DNA of 64,000 nt from assembly GCA_024220525.1 (NCBI GenBank), contig JAMYWO010000172.1, positions 1 to 64,000 of the forward strand, given 5' to 3'. Below are positions 35,392 through 47,893 of the stretch, one piece after another; positions within the stretch are counted from its first letter, which is position 1, and each line of letters starts with the position of its first letter. The notes beneath the pieces were generated by a model. The model had not been told where the DNA came from and did not search any database. It saw nothing but the letters and a program-made list of their open reading frames with translations. The stretch comes from Cochliopodium minus (taxonomy: Eukaryota > Discosea > Himatismenida > Cochliopodiidae). The translations under genes and the position numbers were made by a program.

Positions 35392-36509
35392 TCAGAGATC
35401 GTCCTTGTTTTTTATTTTAAGAGATTTTGCATAAATAGCGTTTTTGTGATTGGGATCAGCCAAAGCATCGATCCAAAAGTGAAACAAAGAGTATTCGAAA
35501 TGAGTCAACTTTTTATTCAAAAGAATTTCCTCAACAAGAAAATCTCTAAAAATAAAATAAAATTCAAATTAAAATTATAATGATATTAAAAAATTTCTTT
35601 TACACAAAATTATATTGAAACTCGTATTTTTCAAATATTCCAATACACTTTATGATTCCTAATTTTAAAAACAAATTTTTTTATATTAAAATTTACAATT
35701 TTTTTTATTTTACTGGTGATTCTGAGAGCGTTATGGTTGAGCATCCCAAAAGAATTTTCCAAATTTTTGTATCTATTTACATAATTTGTATTTCTTTCTA
35801 TTTTTCCTGTAGATTCATCAACTATCTTTGTTTTTAAATATTTAAATTAAAAATTTGAAAAAAAATAAAATAAATAATAAAAAATTTGAAATAAAAAAAC
35901 TTTTTGTTTACCTTTAATCCATAAAAATTTAACATCATTTTGTACGCTTCTAATAGTCTTTTCATGCATTCTGGGTCTTCTAGAATCAATTTTTTTTCTT
36001 CCACTGTTAAAGATTTTGACATGGCATTGAACGAAGATGTTTCGTAAATAGGGAACAGCCATTGTATGTAATCTTTTTTTTTAAAGATAAAAGAAATTTA
36101 TTGAAAAAGAAATTTTTGTACCATGTTTTCTTTCCAGTAATTCATAATTTCCTTTTGAAAAAGTTTTATTATTGATTCAATGATATTGGAGTTGTTTATT
36201 ATTTATTTATTCTTTATATTATTAAAATTCTGTTTTAAATAATATATTTTTACCATACCAATTTTTGATGATATTTTCAATCTTTTCTCCATTTTCACTA
36301 TTTTTGATTTCATTTTTATAGAACATGTAATTCAAAAGATGTTTCTTTTTATTATCTGTTGAGGATGAAGAAAAAAATCTTAAATTGGAACTGCAATATG
36401 CTGTTGATATCATAAGAAATGTAAAAAAAGAATATTTGGGAATAGATCTTTTGATAGAGAACAAATTATTTTTTCCAAAATTGAAATATTTTTGTTTGGT
36501 TAACTTCAT
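35392..36509 (-). CDS. OGFr-domain (opioid growth factor receptor-like) protein with possible mitochondrial presequence
   Basis: Six exons (36509-36254, 36151-36122, 36072-35912, 35825-35714, 35658-35604, 35545-35392) join in frame to 255 residues. From about residue 60 it matches the OGFr conserved region: NYMFYKNEIK; YGNYELLERKHGDYIQWLFP completed across a 30-nt exon; LLEAYKMMLNFYGLKI; RNTNYVNRYKNLENS; LNHNALRITRIIKCIGI. In animals OGFr is a nuclear-envelope protein that binds met-enkephalin, but the domain is widespread in fungi and protists, where its job is unknown. Residues 1-50 are basic, Ser/Phe-rich and contain a hydrophobic stretch ending RFFSSSS, like a mitochondrial presequence. 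A further in-frame ATG lies upstream at 36566. Confidence 0.85.
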
Positions 36510-36635
36510 TTTTTTTTTTATATTTATTTTAATCAAAAAAATAAAAACAAAAAGTTTACACAACAAAGTGCTTTTTTAATATTCAACAAATAAAAAAATA
36601 CAAAAAAATTTAAATAAATCTCAAGAAGATTCTCC

Positions 36636-39600
36636 TCATAAGAGCATATCACCAGAAATGGAAATTTTCTTGAACTGAGAAAAAGAAGAAACTTGAGACT
36701 CAAAATAATCTTTGATCTGTGAAGAATTCTCAAAGTCCAAACAAGATTGGGTCAAATTAAAGATTTTGGATCCCTTCTCCCAAAAATAGGCAGCTTTTTC
36801 TTTTCTTCCTTTTTTAGAGTAATAATCAGCAGCAACTTGTACAAAGGCCAATGTTTTTTGAGTAAATTCTCCGGTGACTTGTTTCTTTTTTAAAATTTTA
36901 AAAAAAAAATTGAGATATTTGAAAAAAATTATTAAAATTTAGTTGTTTTACGGATGCAAACAATGCGTTCAATAAATTTATGGAGATTTGAACAGTGTTT
37001 TTGCTATGATTCTTCCCTTTAATGCCTCCCTCATTAGCATCTTTCTTTTCATAATAATCCACTATCTCCAGTGCCAAATTTCTTCTTTGCTCGAATAACA
37101 ACCTTTTTTAAAAAATAAAATAAAAATATGAGAATAAAATTATAAAATGAAAACTTATTTTCTCACCTTGAATATAAAGTTTTGCATAGAGAAGTTTTGA
37201 CAAATTTATAGTAAAATTTTCTTTCCGCTTCCAAATGAAGTTTGACACCAGGAAAAGCAGAAACTTGATCATTGATTGTCTTATTATTTATTTTTTCGTT
37301 TTCTGATTCAATAAACTTTTTGGTAGATTTAGCAATGAAACCAGTCCTACAAAAAAAAAGTAAAAAATAAACTTTGATAAATTTTTTTTACAAAAAAAAA
37401 AAATCGATTTACGTGCACAGAAAATCCAAGTAAGAATCAATATGAATTATCTTTTTCTTGATTGGAAATATTTTTTTAAGGAGAACCGGAGTGAATTGCC
37501 GACCTAAAAAATAAAAAAAAGTTTTTAAATTTTTTTTTTGTGATTGAAAGAAATTCTTTTTATTTAATTTTACCAATGGAACTCGCAACTTTTAGGATCA
37601 TTTGAGGAAGAGGCTCAAGTTGGTCAATTGAAGTGTTTACGATGGCTTGAACAGTCTCCGGGAGCTCTGTGATACTAAAAATATCTCCTGTTATCTCCAA
37701 CACCCCATCTGTTATTGAAATGATCTATTGAACAAAAAAAAAAATTAAAAAAAAAATTAAGCAGAAAAAACGTAAAAATTTTGTTTACTCCTTTTGATAA
37801 TAAATTCTCAACTGTTAATTTTGCAAACAATGGATTTCCTTCTGAATTGTCTATTATTATTTCTGAGATTATTTCTTTTCCTGAAAAACAACCACTAGAA
37901 TTAAAACAGAAAATGATTGTTTTTTAAAAAAAACTGAAATTAAAAAGTTTGAAAAAAAATAGGAATTTACACGTGGGAATACGCCACAGCAGCTATACTT
38001 TTTTCTGACAAAGGAGGTAAAAAAAGATAGTTGTTCTTCGCTGTCATTTGAATACAATTATTAAACAAATCCAGGTGTTTCTTCAAACTCTTTTATTAAA
38101 AAAAAAATGAAAATAAAATAAAAATAAAATGAAAAATGAAAAAATGAAAAATAAAAAATAAAAAATGAAAAAATAAAATAAAATAAAATAAATAAAAATA
38201 AAATGAAAAAATGAAAAATGAAAAATGAAAATAAAAAATAAAAATAAAAAAATAAAAATAAAATGTAAAAAGTTGAAAAATAAAATGAGATTTTTTTTTT
38301 TACTTTTGCAGAAGGACGAGTTGTCAAAATAAACAAAATTGGTTTTTGTGTTACAAAAGAAACAATGATTTGAAGGAGAGAAACAGAGAACTCATCCATC
38401 CACTGCAAATTCTCAATTATCAACAAAAGAGGTGTAAGCGAACTTTTTTGAAGAATGATCGCTCCAATCAAACTACTCAAATGGTTTTTTCTTTGTTCTT
38501 GTGTAAATTTGCACGATTGGGTGTTTTCTTGAAATTCTTTTTTTTTTTGTTGAAAAAAAATTTTTTATAAAATAAAAAAATTAAAAATAAACAAAGTGGA
38601 ATGCATGTTGTTTACCTAGAGATGGAATGAGATCGTTCAACAGAGGAACGTAGTTTAGCCACTTTTTCCCAACAAACTGTTTTATGAAACTCTCCAAAGT
38701 ATCCCGATTGTGTGAATTCTCCGTGTTTAAAAAGATCAACAATTGTTGTAAAATCTAAAAAATAATTAATAAATATCAAATTAAAAAATAAAAAAATTAA
38801 TAAAAAATGATTTAAAAAATAAATTAATAAAAAATAATAAATAATTAATTAATTAAAAATTATTTAAAAAAATAATTAATAAAAAATAATTAATTAAAAA
38901 TTATTCATAAAAAAAAATACATTTTTCCACACAAAAAAAGGTGTGGACATTTCAATGGCATCAGCAGAACCAATTACGTACAAACAATTCATTTTACGGG
39001 CAGCATCGATAGTCATGGTAGTCAACTTACTCTTACCTGCACCTGCAAATCCCTCTATCACGATTACATCTCCTTTCTTGTGTTCTACCAAGTTTTGGAG
39101 GCTTGTTTTGATCAAATTGAGCTCATTTTTTCTTTCGTAAAACACTTTTTCCTCTTCATTGAGCCTTTATTCAAAAAAAAATGATTAATTGAAATTTAAA
39201 AATTAAAAAAAAATTTAAAAATATTAAAAAAAAAAAACGATTTAATTAATTTCAAATTTTAAAATTAAAATAATTTAATTAAAATTAAAAAAAAAAACTT
39301 TTTTACCATACACTGTTTCTTATGGTGGATTTCTTTAGAGTATTGTGAGAATTGAATTTTGGGATGAAGATTTTGACTTTGTTCTTTTTCCCTTTTACAG
39401 AGATGCTTTTGAGTCGGGTAAACGAAATTTTCTTTCCGATCTGCTTCACTGTAGTTTCGTCACAAAGAATAGCTATTTTGTTATTTTCACAATGTATCAT
39501 CAATCTTGCAGATAAATTTACAGTGTCTCCAACAACAGCATATTCTAAAAAAAAATAATAAAAAATATTTAAAAAAATAATTTTAAAATATAAAAAAAAA

Positions 39601-42600
39601 ATAAAAAAAAAATTTTTAAATAATTTTTAAAATATGAAAAAATAAAAAATAATTTAAATTTTATATTTTATGTTTACCTTGACGTATTTTAGAACCAACA
39701 GACCCACAAAAAACTTTTCCAGTTGTTACACCTATGTGGGTGTTTATTCCTAGTTGAGAAAGATGCAAGTGTATTCCCTCTGCGGCTTTCACTCCTCTAA
39801 GTGCGTCATCCTCGAATCTCTTGGTTGCACCAAAAACAGCAATCAAAACAGTTCCCTTGTCTATCAATAAAAAATAAAAAATAAAAAATAAAAAATAAAA
39901 AATAAAAAATAAAAAATAAAAAATAAAAAATAAAAAATAAAAAATAAATTTTTTTATACCATCAACAAGAAACTGTCTTACAATACCTTCGTATTTGAAA
40001 ATTACTGACTGCATGAATCTCAAAGAGTCGTGGATCTTGTTGAGATCAAATTCGACATTCTTTTCGTAATTGAGCTGAGGAAGCTTGACGAACAAAACAG
40101 TGCACTGTCTCAACTCTGCGATCCAGCCAGATTGATCAGAATCTACCTTTTGTTGGACATAGCGAGGAACATAGGACCTGAGAGATTCTTCATTGAAATA
40201 AGAGAGTTGAAGGTCTTCGTACTTGTAATTGTCTTCATACTTTTCTACTTCTTGAATCAGGTAATCTGAGTTCTCCGTTACCTCTTCTTCGTTGTTGTTT
40301 ACCACAACGGAAGTTCTGCTTGTGAGTAGGAGTTCGCTGATGCTTTGTTTCTTTATTTCGTTCAGTTTGGGGAAAGACACGCTTTTGTTTATGATGTCTA
40401 GTTTGCTGTTACCGTTTTCTGCTTCTGTGTAACTCTCATGTTTATCTTTTTAAAAAAAAATGAAAAAATTAAGTTTTTTATTTTGATTCAAGGGGAAAAA
40501 GATTTTTTTTTTTACCAACATTTTCTCCTTCTGAAATCTTGATTTCGTTGTCTGATTTCGAGAGAGGATCATCCAAATCACCTGTCATTCTTTCCTCTTT
40601 TACATTTTCATTGTCTTCTTTGTTTTCCTTGATAAATTCGATGTTGACCATGGATCCATTCAAAGAATCACTCTCCATCTCATCTGTGTTTTCACAACTA
40701 AGGGAATCATTGCTGCTGGATGTTTTTTCATCATTTTTAAGGGATTCTACTTTGGGATTTTTTGGTTTTTCCTCTTCTTTGAAAGAAACATTCTTTGACT
40801 CCAAGTTTACACCATTTGCATCTTGTACAATATTATTGTTTTCTTTCTCCGTTTCGTTTTTATGTGGTATTTCGAAGTCAATTTTACTGTCTTCTACTTT
40901 ATTTACTTGGAAGAACTTGCTAACATTGCTTTTTTCTTTCTTGGGTATTGGTGGAGTTGGAGAATAGTTAATTTCAGCAGGTATTTCCTTGGCAGAAACT
41001 TTATTTTTGATCAGATTGTAGCAAAAAGAAGATACAACTACTTCCCTTGAATTACTGTTATGTACGGCTGTTTCTAGTTGTTTAATAGGATCTCCAACAA
41101 CCTAAAAGAAAAGAAAAAATTAAATAAATAAAAAGGTAAGAAAATAGAAAAAAAAAAAATAGTCTTGATTACCAAAAACTCCCAAAAACCATCAACACCT
41201 CCCACGTGTATTGCATTTAAATTACCTGAACCAATACCAATATGCAACATCAATTTAAATCCTTCACCACTATCATACTCTGGGTATTTTGTTTGAATCT
41301 CAGTACCACATTGAACAGCTCTCAGAGAAACATCAGGCAAAGAAGATTCGTCATAGTAAGATCTGTCTGTGTTTAATTCATCACTTTCATAATTTGTTTT
41401 GTTTGTTATTTCACTGAGTGTATCAGAAGTTAAGCTTTTAACAATGTCGTGTCCACTCAAATTTTTGGGAAATTCCATGGAACTGTGGTAGGATTTCACA
41501 TTCAATTCAGTAAGATGTTTATTTTTGGTAAATGTTCTTCTACGAAACTCTGAATTATCATTGGTACTAAATCTTCTTTCGTTTTCAGGAATAAACAAGC
41601 AAATGAGAGCATCACCTATTTGAAGAGGGAAAAGAAATAAATTTTCATAAATTTTTTAAAAAGTAAAAAAATGTTTACCAGCAAACTTTAGAATGTCCCC
41701 TCCAAACTTGTAAACAACATCTATAATCTGGGTAAAATAATTATTGATGTGTTTGCTAACTGCCTCAGGGCCAGCTGATCCTAACTTGGCAAGTTGTTCA
41801 TTCAAAGAAGTGAATCCACTAATGTCTATAAATAAAATGCTCGCTGAAATTCTTTGAAGATAAGGCTCCTTCCTGACTTGATTGTTATCTTTGATGTGTC
41901 TTCTAACAAAATTGGGAACATAAGAAGACAAAGTATCCACAATGGAATTATCTATTCCCATTTTTGAGCTGAGATTCATTTTTTGAACGGGAAAGACGGT
42001 ACACATGATAACAGATCTCACTTTTCTGTACTCAAGATTTTCGTTTTTGTTTCTTTTTTTCAACTTTTTTTTGGCTTCCAAATGGAACATACTTTCTATG
42101 GATCCCATCAATGGTTTGAAGCAGTTACAAGTGAAATTAATTCTTCCACTTTCTCCTCTTTCCAACTTGAAAAACTGAGGAGTGACGATGATCTCATAAG
42201 AAGAAGATTGAAACAACTCTGATTCGTTGATTTGAATTTCAAAATCAAGCATATCATCTCCTTCGTTGGTCACTGTTAAAAACGTAGATTTGGAAAAAGG
42301 AAACTTTGCATTGTTGTCACATACAAAAGAAATAGAAGTGTTATCCAATGAAATTAAAGGAAGATACCCTTTTAAAAAAAAAAAAGTTAAAAACTAGTTT
42401 TAATAAAAAATGTTTATGAAGCTTTTCATTTACCCTTTGATTCTTCATGCAACCATCTAATTACTCTATTTTGAATGGCTTTGGTTTGTTGAGGAGCTTT
42501 AATCAACTTATTTTTTAATGATCTATTGTACTTTTCAAATGAACAAAACTTGACAAGCTCCTTAGTCAGCAAAGTGAGTCTCTTGTCGCACAAAAAGGCA

Positions 42601-44833
42601 AGGTTAAGAATACCTATCCCTACCCTAGTCACGAAAAAATGGTTTTTACGTATTTCTTCTATTCTTCTTGGTGTATATTGATGATATGAATGATTTGCAT
42701 TCAACAAAAATCCCATCATATAAACATCTCCTCCATCACTATCATTATTTAATTTTGATTTTTAATTTTTTTTTTTTAAAATAAAAAAAAATGAGATGAT
42801 TTTTACCTTGATACAATAGTTGAATAATCACCTTTTTTTTTTTTGTAAATATTTTATTTTAAATATTTTTGTTTTTCACAAAAAAAAAAAAGTTTTTACC
42901 AGTCTGAATATAAATGAGAGTCACACCAGGCATTTCAACAGTGAAAGGCTCATAAATGTTTTCTAAACTTCCTCCACCACATTGACCATACTTGTTGGCT
43001 CCAAAAGTTTCTAGTTTGAAAATATTGGTTATCACAGAAGTGTGGTACTTTCCGCAAGAAACATCTTTTGCTTTTATGTGATGAACTATCTTTGGAGTTC
43101 CCACTATTATTTTGTCTTGTCCCAAACCTAACTGCCCATACAAATTCGATCCCCAACAAAACAAGTCACCATTATAAGCAATAGCTAATAAAATCATTTT
43201 TAAAAAAATCAAAAAATTAAAAAACTAAAATAAAATATTATGAAAATTATAAAATTAAAAAATTAAAAAAAAAAAATTATTAAAAAAATAAAAAACTAAA
43301 ATATGAATTTTTTTTTAGAACCTGCACTATGCATCCCACCACAAGATACCTTTATGATTTTAATGTTAAATTTTATTTTGGACAAAGGTGTATTGGGACC
43401 ACTTCTTCCTAATTGACCATTACCTTTATAAAAAAAAAAACCACAAAATAAAACAAATAATGAAAATAATTAAATAATAATAATGATAAATAAAGTATTA
43501 ATAATAAATAATAAATTATTAATAATAAATAATAAAATAATAATAATGATAAATAAAGTATTAATAATAAATAATAAATTAATAAAAATATTTTTAAAAA
43601 ATATTACTGTTATTTCCACAGGAATAAATTCCATTTTCAGTTAAAACAGCAGTATGATTTTCCCCACAAGCAAGAGAAAGTATTTTTTCGTTTTTGTCTA
43701 TTCCCTCCATTTTGATCGGAAGACTTTCTTTCACATCCATATTTCCCAATTGTCCTGAAATGGCCTCACCATTTTTGTCATAAGGTTTTTCATTTATTTT
43801 TTCTGCTCTATCAGTGCTTTTACCCAAAACCCAACTTGTATTTTTAACATTTTCTCCCCAAGAATAAATAGTATTGTCACTCGTAGACGCAACTATTTAA
43901 AATTTACAAATTTTTTAAATAAATTATTATTATTTATTAAATATAAAGAAAAAAAATTATTTTAAATGAAATATTAAATTTTTCATAAAATTATTAAAAA
44001 AAGAAAAAAATACCAGAATGTGAATTTCCAACTGATACAAGATTGACAGAAGAATTATTGTTATCGTTCACTCTCAAAATTGTAAAAACTCCAAAAGCGC
44101 TGTTAGAATATTTCTGCTCTGTTTCGATGATGGTATTTCTCTCGAAATCCCACTTTAACATCTTGATATTGTTTTCCAATCCAACATAATCTATCCCTAT
44201 CTTTTTATTTGCATTCATTCTTCCAATACATATGGGATCCACATTCTCTCCTGCTGTCATATATAGCTCCCCAGATGCATTCACTGCTCCCATTATGTTA
44301 CCCGTTACACTTAGTGAAGTTATATCATCAGGTATTTCTCTTATTAATTGAAGATTTTGCATCGTTTGTTGAAGATATCTTTGTCCAATTTCACCTGAAT
44401 TTTTTCTTCCAAATATTGATTTTCTCCTTTCCTATTTGTTTCATTAGAAGAATAATTACAATTTATATTTTTAGTATTTTTTATTTTGTTTGCATTATAG
44501 AAAATATGATTTGTATATCAATCAACCTAAAAAAAAAATACAATATATCCATTTATATGATCAATATAAAGGAATTTTTACCTTTTGCATTGGTTTTGGA
44601 CTATCAAAAATTTTATTCTTATTCAATGTTAAAATACTCTTCTTAGGAGTTGTATATTTTTCTTTTTTTTCCTCCATTGCTGTTGAATTCTCTTCCTCTT
44701 CCAAATAATTTTTTATGATAGTTTTAAACGATTCATTAAACAATCCAATTGTAAATACTGATCCTTTGGTATTCAAAATTTTTCTATCATCTATTTGAAG
44801 ATTGTATGAAAATGATTTTTTGTCATTCTCCAT
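36636..44833 (-). CDS. soluble-adenylyl-cyclase-type protein with N-terminal RCC1 propeller (RCC1-CYC-CYC-NTPase)
   Basis: Twenty-three exons read from 44833 to 36636 and sum exactly to 1986 residues (ends include 44582, 44431-44014, 43892-43608, 43423-43322, 43184-42900, 42831-42807, 42738-42434, 42368-41679, 41615-41173, 41101-40516). Residues about 110-460 are RCC1 repeats (DNTIYSWGEN, NGDLFCWGSNLYGQLGLG). About 560-680 looks like an Ig/MSP-type fold. About 720-940 is cyclase domain C1 with both metal aspartates (LFIDISGFTSLNE, FGGDILKFAGDALICLF). A Glu/Asn-rich linker follows. About 1190-1430 is C2 (DKGTVLIAVFG, YAVVGDTVNLSARLM). From 1435 there is an ATPase with Walker A EGFAGAGKSKL and Walker B-like LLLIIENLQWMD, then helical repeats. 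The order matches animal ADCY10, which makes cAMP, except for the RCC1 and Ig-like N-terminus. C2 lacks its metal aspartate (LFVKLPQ), as in ADCY10. The substrate (ATP or GTP) cannot be read with certainty. Confidence 0.9.
39867..39948 (-). repeat. intronic microsatellite, 7-nt unit
   Basis: About a dozen near-perfect copies of TAAAAAA (TTTTTTA on the coding strand) fill the intron between the two exons encoding cyclase domain C2. It has no coding effect. Confidence 0.8.
43475..43581 (-). repeat. intronic direct duplication, about 63-nt period
   Basis: A segment containing TAATGATAAATAAAGTATTA and the following AATAATAAATAATAAAT recurs 63 bp later within one intron of the RCC1-cyclase gene. 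It is nearly identical, so the duplication is recent. Confidence 0.7.
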
Positions 44834-45189
44834 TCTTTATATTGTTTGTTTCTTGTTTTTTGTACAAATATATTACAACTGTCGAATTTTTTTTTTTATC
44901 CAACACAATTTTTTTTTTTTATGATTATTAGCGTATTGCATCAATATAATCATGTAGCAATTATTCCAATTAGCATCCTCAAATCATGTAGTTTTGCTCA
45001 AACTTTAGTGGTATTCCCATTTTTGAAAATTATTAACCCTTGATTTTTAAATTTCCGTTCTCTAATCACTTTCCCAAAATAAAAAAAAGGAAAAAAAGGA
45101 ATTGGTTTGAATTGATGAAAGAAATAAAGTTTGAATATAAAGATAAAGTTTAATTTCCACAATTTTTGAATGGTTGATCCTCCTTTTTC
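44834..45189. other. intergenic spacer between SRP9 and the RCC1-cyclase gene
   Basis: AT-rich DNA holding the promoter of the cyclase gene and the 3' end of SRP9. No exon-like or RNA-like signal was recognised. Confidence 0.45.
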
Positions 45190-45535
45190 TTAATTTTTTG
45201 TCATTGTTCTCAAGAAATGTGCATTTAATGTTTCCAAATGTTTCAAATCAGAAAATTGTGATGTCTTATATTTTATACACTAAAACGAAATATTTGGAAG
45301 ATTAAAATTATAATTTGAAAAATATATTTTACCACAACATTATCTGTTACTTTTAAAACCAATGATGAATCAATTGCTCTAAATTTTATCAAATATCTTG
45401 TTTTTGTTGGATTTTTATCATATAATTTGCATGCAGCCTCAAAAAAACTATCCCAATCTCTTTGATTATTTCAAATTAAAACAATCATTATCTAATTAGA
45501 ATTTAATTATCTATTTCTTACTTTATGTAAACCAT
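45190..45535 (-). CDS. SRP9: signal recognition particle 9 kDa protein
   Basis: Three tiny exons (45535-45522, 45459-45333, 45279-45190) join in frame to 76 residues. The protein matches SRP9 throughout: IKDWDSFFEAACKLYDKNPT; RYLIKFRAIDSSLVLKVTDN; VVCIKYKTSQFSDLKHLETL; ending FLRTMTKN. In other eukaryotes SRP9 pairs with SRP14 on the Alu part of SRP RNA and pauses translation while the ribosome is taken to the ER. The first coding exon is only 14 nt (MVYI plus two bases), so the gene is not visible as a long open frame. The frame closes exactly, and the family's hydrophobic pattern and length are right. Confidence 0.88.
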
Positions 45536-45679
45536 ATTCCCAATTCAATTACTTTGATTTTTTTTATTTTTTTAAAAGTAATTTATACAGGCAACTATAT
45601 TGAAGAAAAGGATACACTCAATCAAAAATAAAGACCCTTTTAAGATGTGTAATTAACATTTTTTTTTTATTAATTGTTT

Positions 45680-46576
45680 TTAATCTCTTTCGGCAAGAGC
45701 GATCAATCTCTCATCAATTTCCTCGCTTTTGAGTCTTCTGAAAAGAGGATTTTTGGCACTGACAACAGCAATCTCGAGTTCTGAAGCCTTGAAATCAGTG
45801 GAAAGAATATTTTGAAGACAATCAATAGCAACCTCAATGGTTTCATTTTCGTTCCATTTAGGATTAGTTCTAATCTTTTTTTCCAAAAAATTGGTAGCTT
45901 CTTGTTCCTTCTTGCCACTAACAGTAGCTTTAAAACCAAAATAAGTACCAGCAGGTTCACATTTAAATAATTGAGGTCCCAATTCTTTATCCATTCCAAT
46001 CAAGATCATAGATACTCCCAAAGGTCTCATGTAAGCATGTTGGGTATATACTTGATTGATATCTGCAATTCTTTTTGCCAATGCTTCAGGGGTGATGTCA
46101 TATCCATATTTATTTTTGAATTTTGATGCTTCATGTCTTGCTCTTTGTACTGCTACTCTTGCATCAGAGATTAATCCAGTCATTACACATCCAATTGTTG
46201 GTGTAATGTTGAATATATGAGTAACAGATGATGGATCAACAAAAATATCCTTTTTTGAGAAGATAGTTCAATAAATATAAATATTTATATGTTATATTAT
46301 CTAATTTCTTCCAATTATTCTTTAAATATATGTTATATTTTAATTCTTATTCTTTGATGTCCTCAATATTCTTGATTATTGTTATATTTTTAAAGAAAAT
46401 TTTCATACTGGGACTTTCTTTGGTGTAATAATCACTACAGAATCATCTCCTCTGACTCCAATTGATGTTTGTTCCACAGTTAAAATAGCTTTAAATGCAT
46501 ATTCAATTTGATACAGTCTCCCTTCTGGGGAAAAAACTGTCATTTCTCTATCATATCCAGCTGTTCCTCTTGACAT
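45680..46576 (-). CDS. PSMA6: 20S proteasome subunit alpha1 (PSMA6)
   Basis: Two exons (46576-46409 and 46249-45680) join in frame to 245 residues, the standard length. The N-terminus [20 protein letters not shown] and [11 protein letters not shown] is the alpha-subunit signature and specifically resembles alpha1 (SRGxxAGFDRxxTIFSPEGR). Further alpha1 traits: [61 protein letters not shown]-terminus [10 protein letters not shown]. Alpha subunits form the outer gate rings of the core particle and are not catalytic. Confidence 0.96.
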
Positions 46577-46791
46577 TTTTTAAAGTATTATGGAAAAATA
46601 AGAATTTCTTTAAATTTTTTTTATATTTTATTTTTGAATATTTTATAGTGAGACAGAAAAATTTTTCATTTAACAAAATATTTACAACAAAAGAAAACCA
46701 ATTAACTTTATAAAAAATAGCAAATACTTTGTTTTCTTTTCAATTTTTTCTTAACTAACTATAAATATTAAAAAAAAATTTCAAATTTTGA

Positions 46792-47709
46792 ATGGATGAG
46801 AAAGAATTAAATAATCTAAAAAATGTATTAGACTTTAAATCTAGGAGTATCGAAGATTTGATGAAGGACAACAATGAATTAAATGACTTATGGGTTAAGA
46901 GTAATATAGTGATTCACGAAAAACTCAAAAAATTTACAGTTTCAGAGTTTCAATACATGGACAAAGAAGATTTCCTTCTTTTTTTTAACGATAAGACAAG
47001 TGAAGAAAAAATTTATGCAAGTATTTTCTTCAAAAAGTTGTGTAGATTATTAGCTAAAATGAAACACAAAGAAAAAAAGAAATTTCAGAAAGAGGAGAGA
47101 AAGATTAAAGTTGAAATAACCAAAAAAATCATTTTGAGTGGAAAACTAACAGATTGTGAAAAAGCAAAACTTTTGATTCAAATTTCCCAATTATATGAAT
47201 CATTCAAAGAGGTTGATAGTTCTTCTATTAATAAAGAGTGTTATTTTCTAGATTCTCTGATAAAGACTGATATGATTTCAAATCAAATCTTGGAAGAAAA
47301 ATGCAACGAGGTTGAATATTTAGATTTAAGCAGTTGCAATTTTACAAAAGAGATTGTGTTCGAAGAATGTAAAAAGTTATCTAATCTATTTAAGAATCTC
47401 AAAATTTTGAATCTTTCTTTTAATTCCTTCCACTGTGAAGGAAAGGATGGTTTTGTATTATGGAATAAGTTCTTAACATTTACCACAGAACTTTCTTGTG
47501 ATTTCATCGATATTTGCCATAATTCTTTTTCTTCTATCTCCAACAGAAATAACCTTTTCTATCTTGAAGATACTCACCTCAAGAAGCTCATATTAATACC
47601 TAAACAATATTTAGAAAAAGGAGCATGGAAGGATATCTTCCCTTTTGAAAAGCATTACCTCATAATAAATACCCACAACAAATATTATTCTCTTCTTGAT
47701 CAAATATAA
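46792..47709 (+). CDS. protein with degenerate leucine-rich repeats, unknown function
   Basis: A single-exon ORF of 305 residues. Residues 1-130 are Lys/Glu-rich and helical (KEKKKFQKEERKIKVEITKK). From about residue 175 come two to four leucine-rich units (VEYLDLSSCNFTKEI, LKILNLSFNSFHCEG, CDFIDICHNSFSSI, LKKLILIPKQYLEKG), a pattern like the ends of repeat-domain proteins in large paralogous families of protists. It has no signal peptide or membrane helix, so it is probably cytosolic. It is divergent from PSMA6, with about 215 bp between start codons. No family name can be assigned. Confidence 0.65.
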   Translation: MDEKELNNLKNVLDFKSRSIEDLMKDNNELNDLWVKSNIVIHEKLKKFTVSEFQYMDKEDFLLFFNDKTSEEKIYASIFFKKLCRLLAKMKHKEKKKFQKEERKIKVEITKKIILSGKLTDCEKAKLLIQISQLYESFKEVDSSSINKECYFLDSLIKTDMISNQILEEKCNEVEYLDLSSCNFTKEIVFEECKKLSNLFKNLKILNLSFNSFHCEGKDGFVLWNKFLTFTTELSCDFIDICHNSFSSISNRNNLFYLEDTHLKKLILIPKQYLEKGAWKDIFPFEKHYLIINTHNKYYSLLDQI

Positions 47710-47893
47710 ATACAAGTTGTGACTTCTTGCATATTTTAATTCTTTTTTTTTTAAATTATTTTAAGTTAAAATCATCTTTGATATATTGAAATTAAATTAT
47801 TTAAAAGATGATTTGCCTTAGTTCCCATGAAGATCCTCGATCAAAAATTATTTTTGCATCATCAAAAATTGAATGAAAAATAAAAAAAAAAAA

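Noticed and set aside
39867-39948. CRISPR-like regular array
   Set aside because: It is a 7-nt A/T microsatellite in an intron, with no spacers.
42720-44833. Independent RCC1 gene upstream of the cyclase gene
   Set aside because: All exon phases join the RCC1 exons to the cyclase exons, with no stop or start between them; the 25-nt exon at 42807-42831 bridges the last gap.
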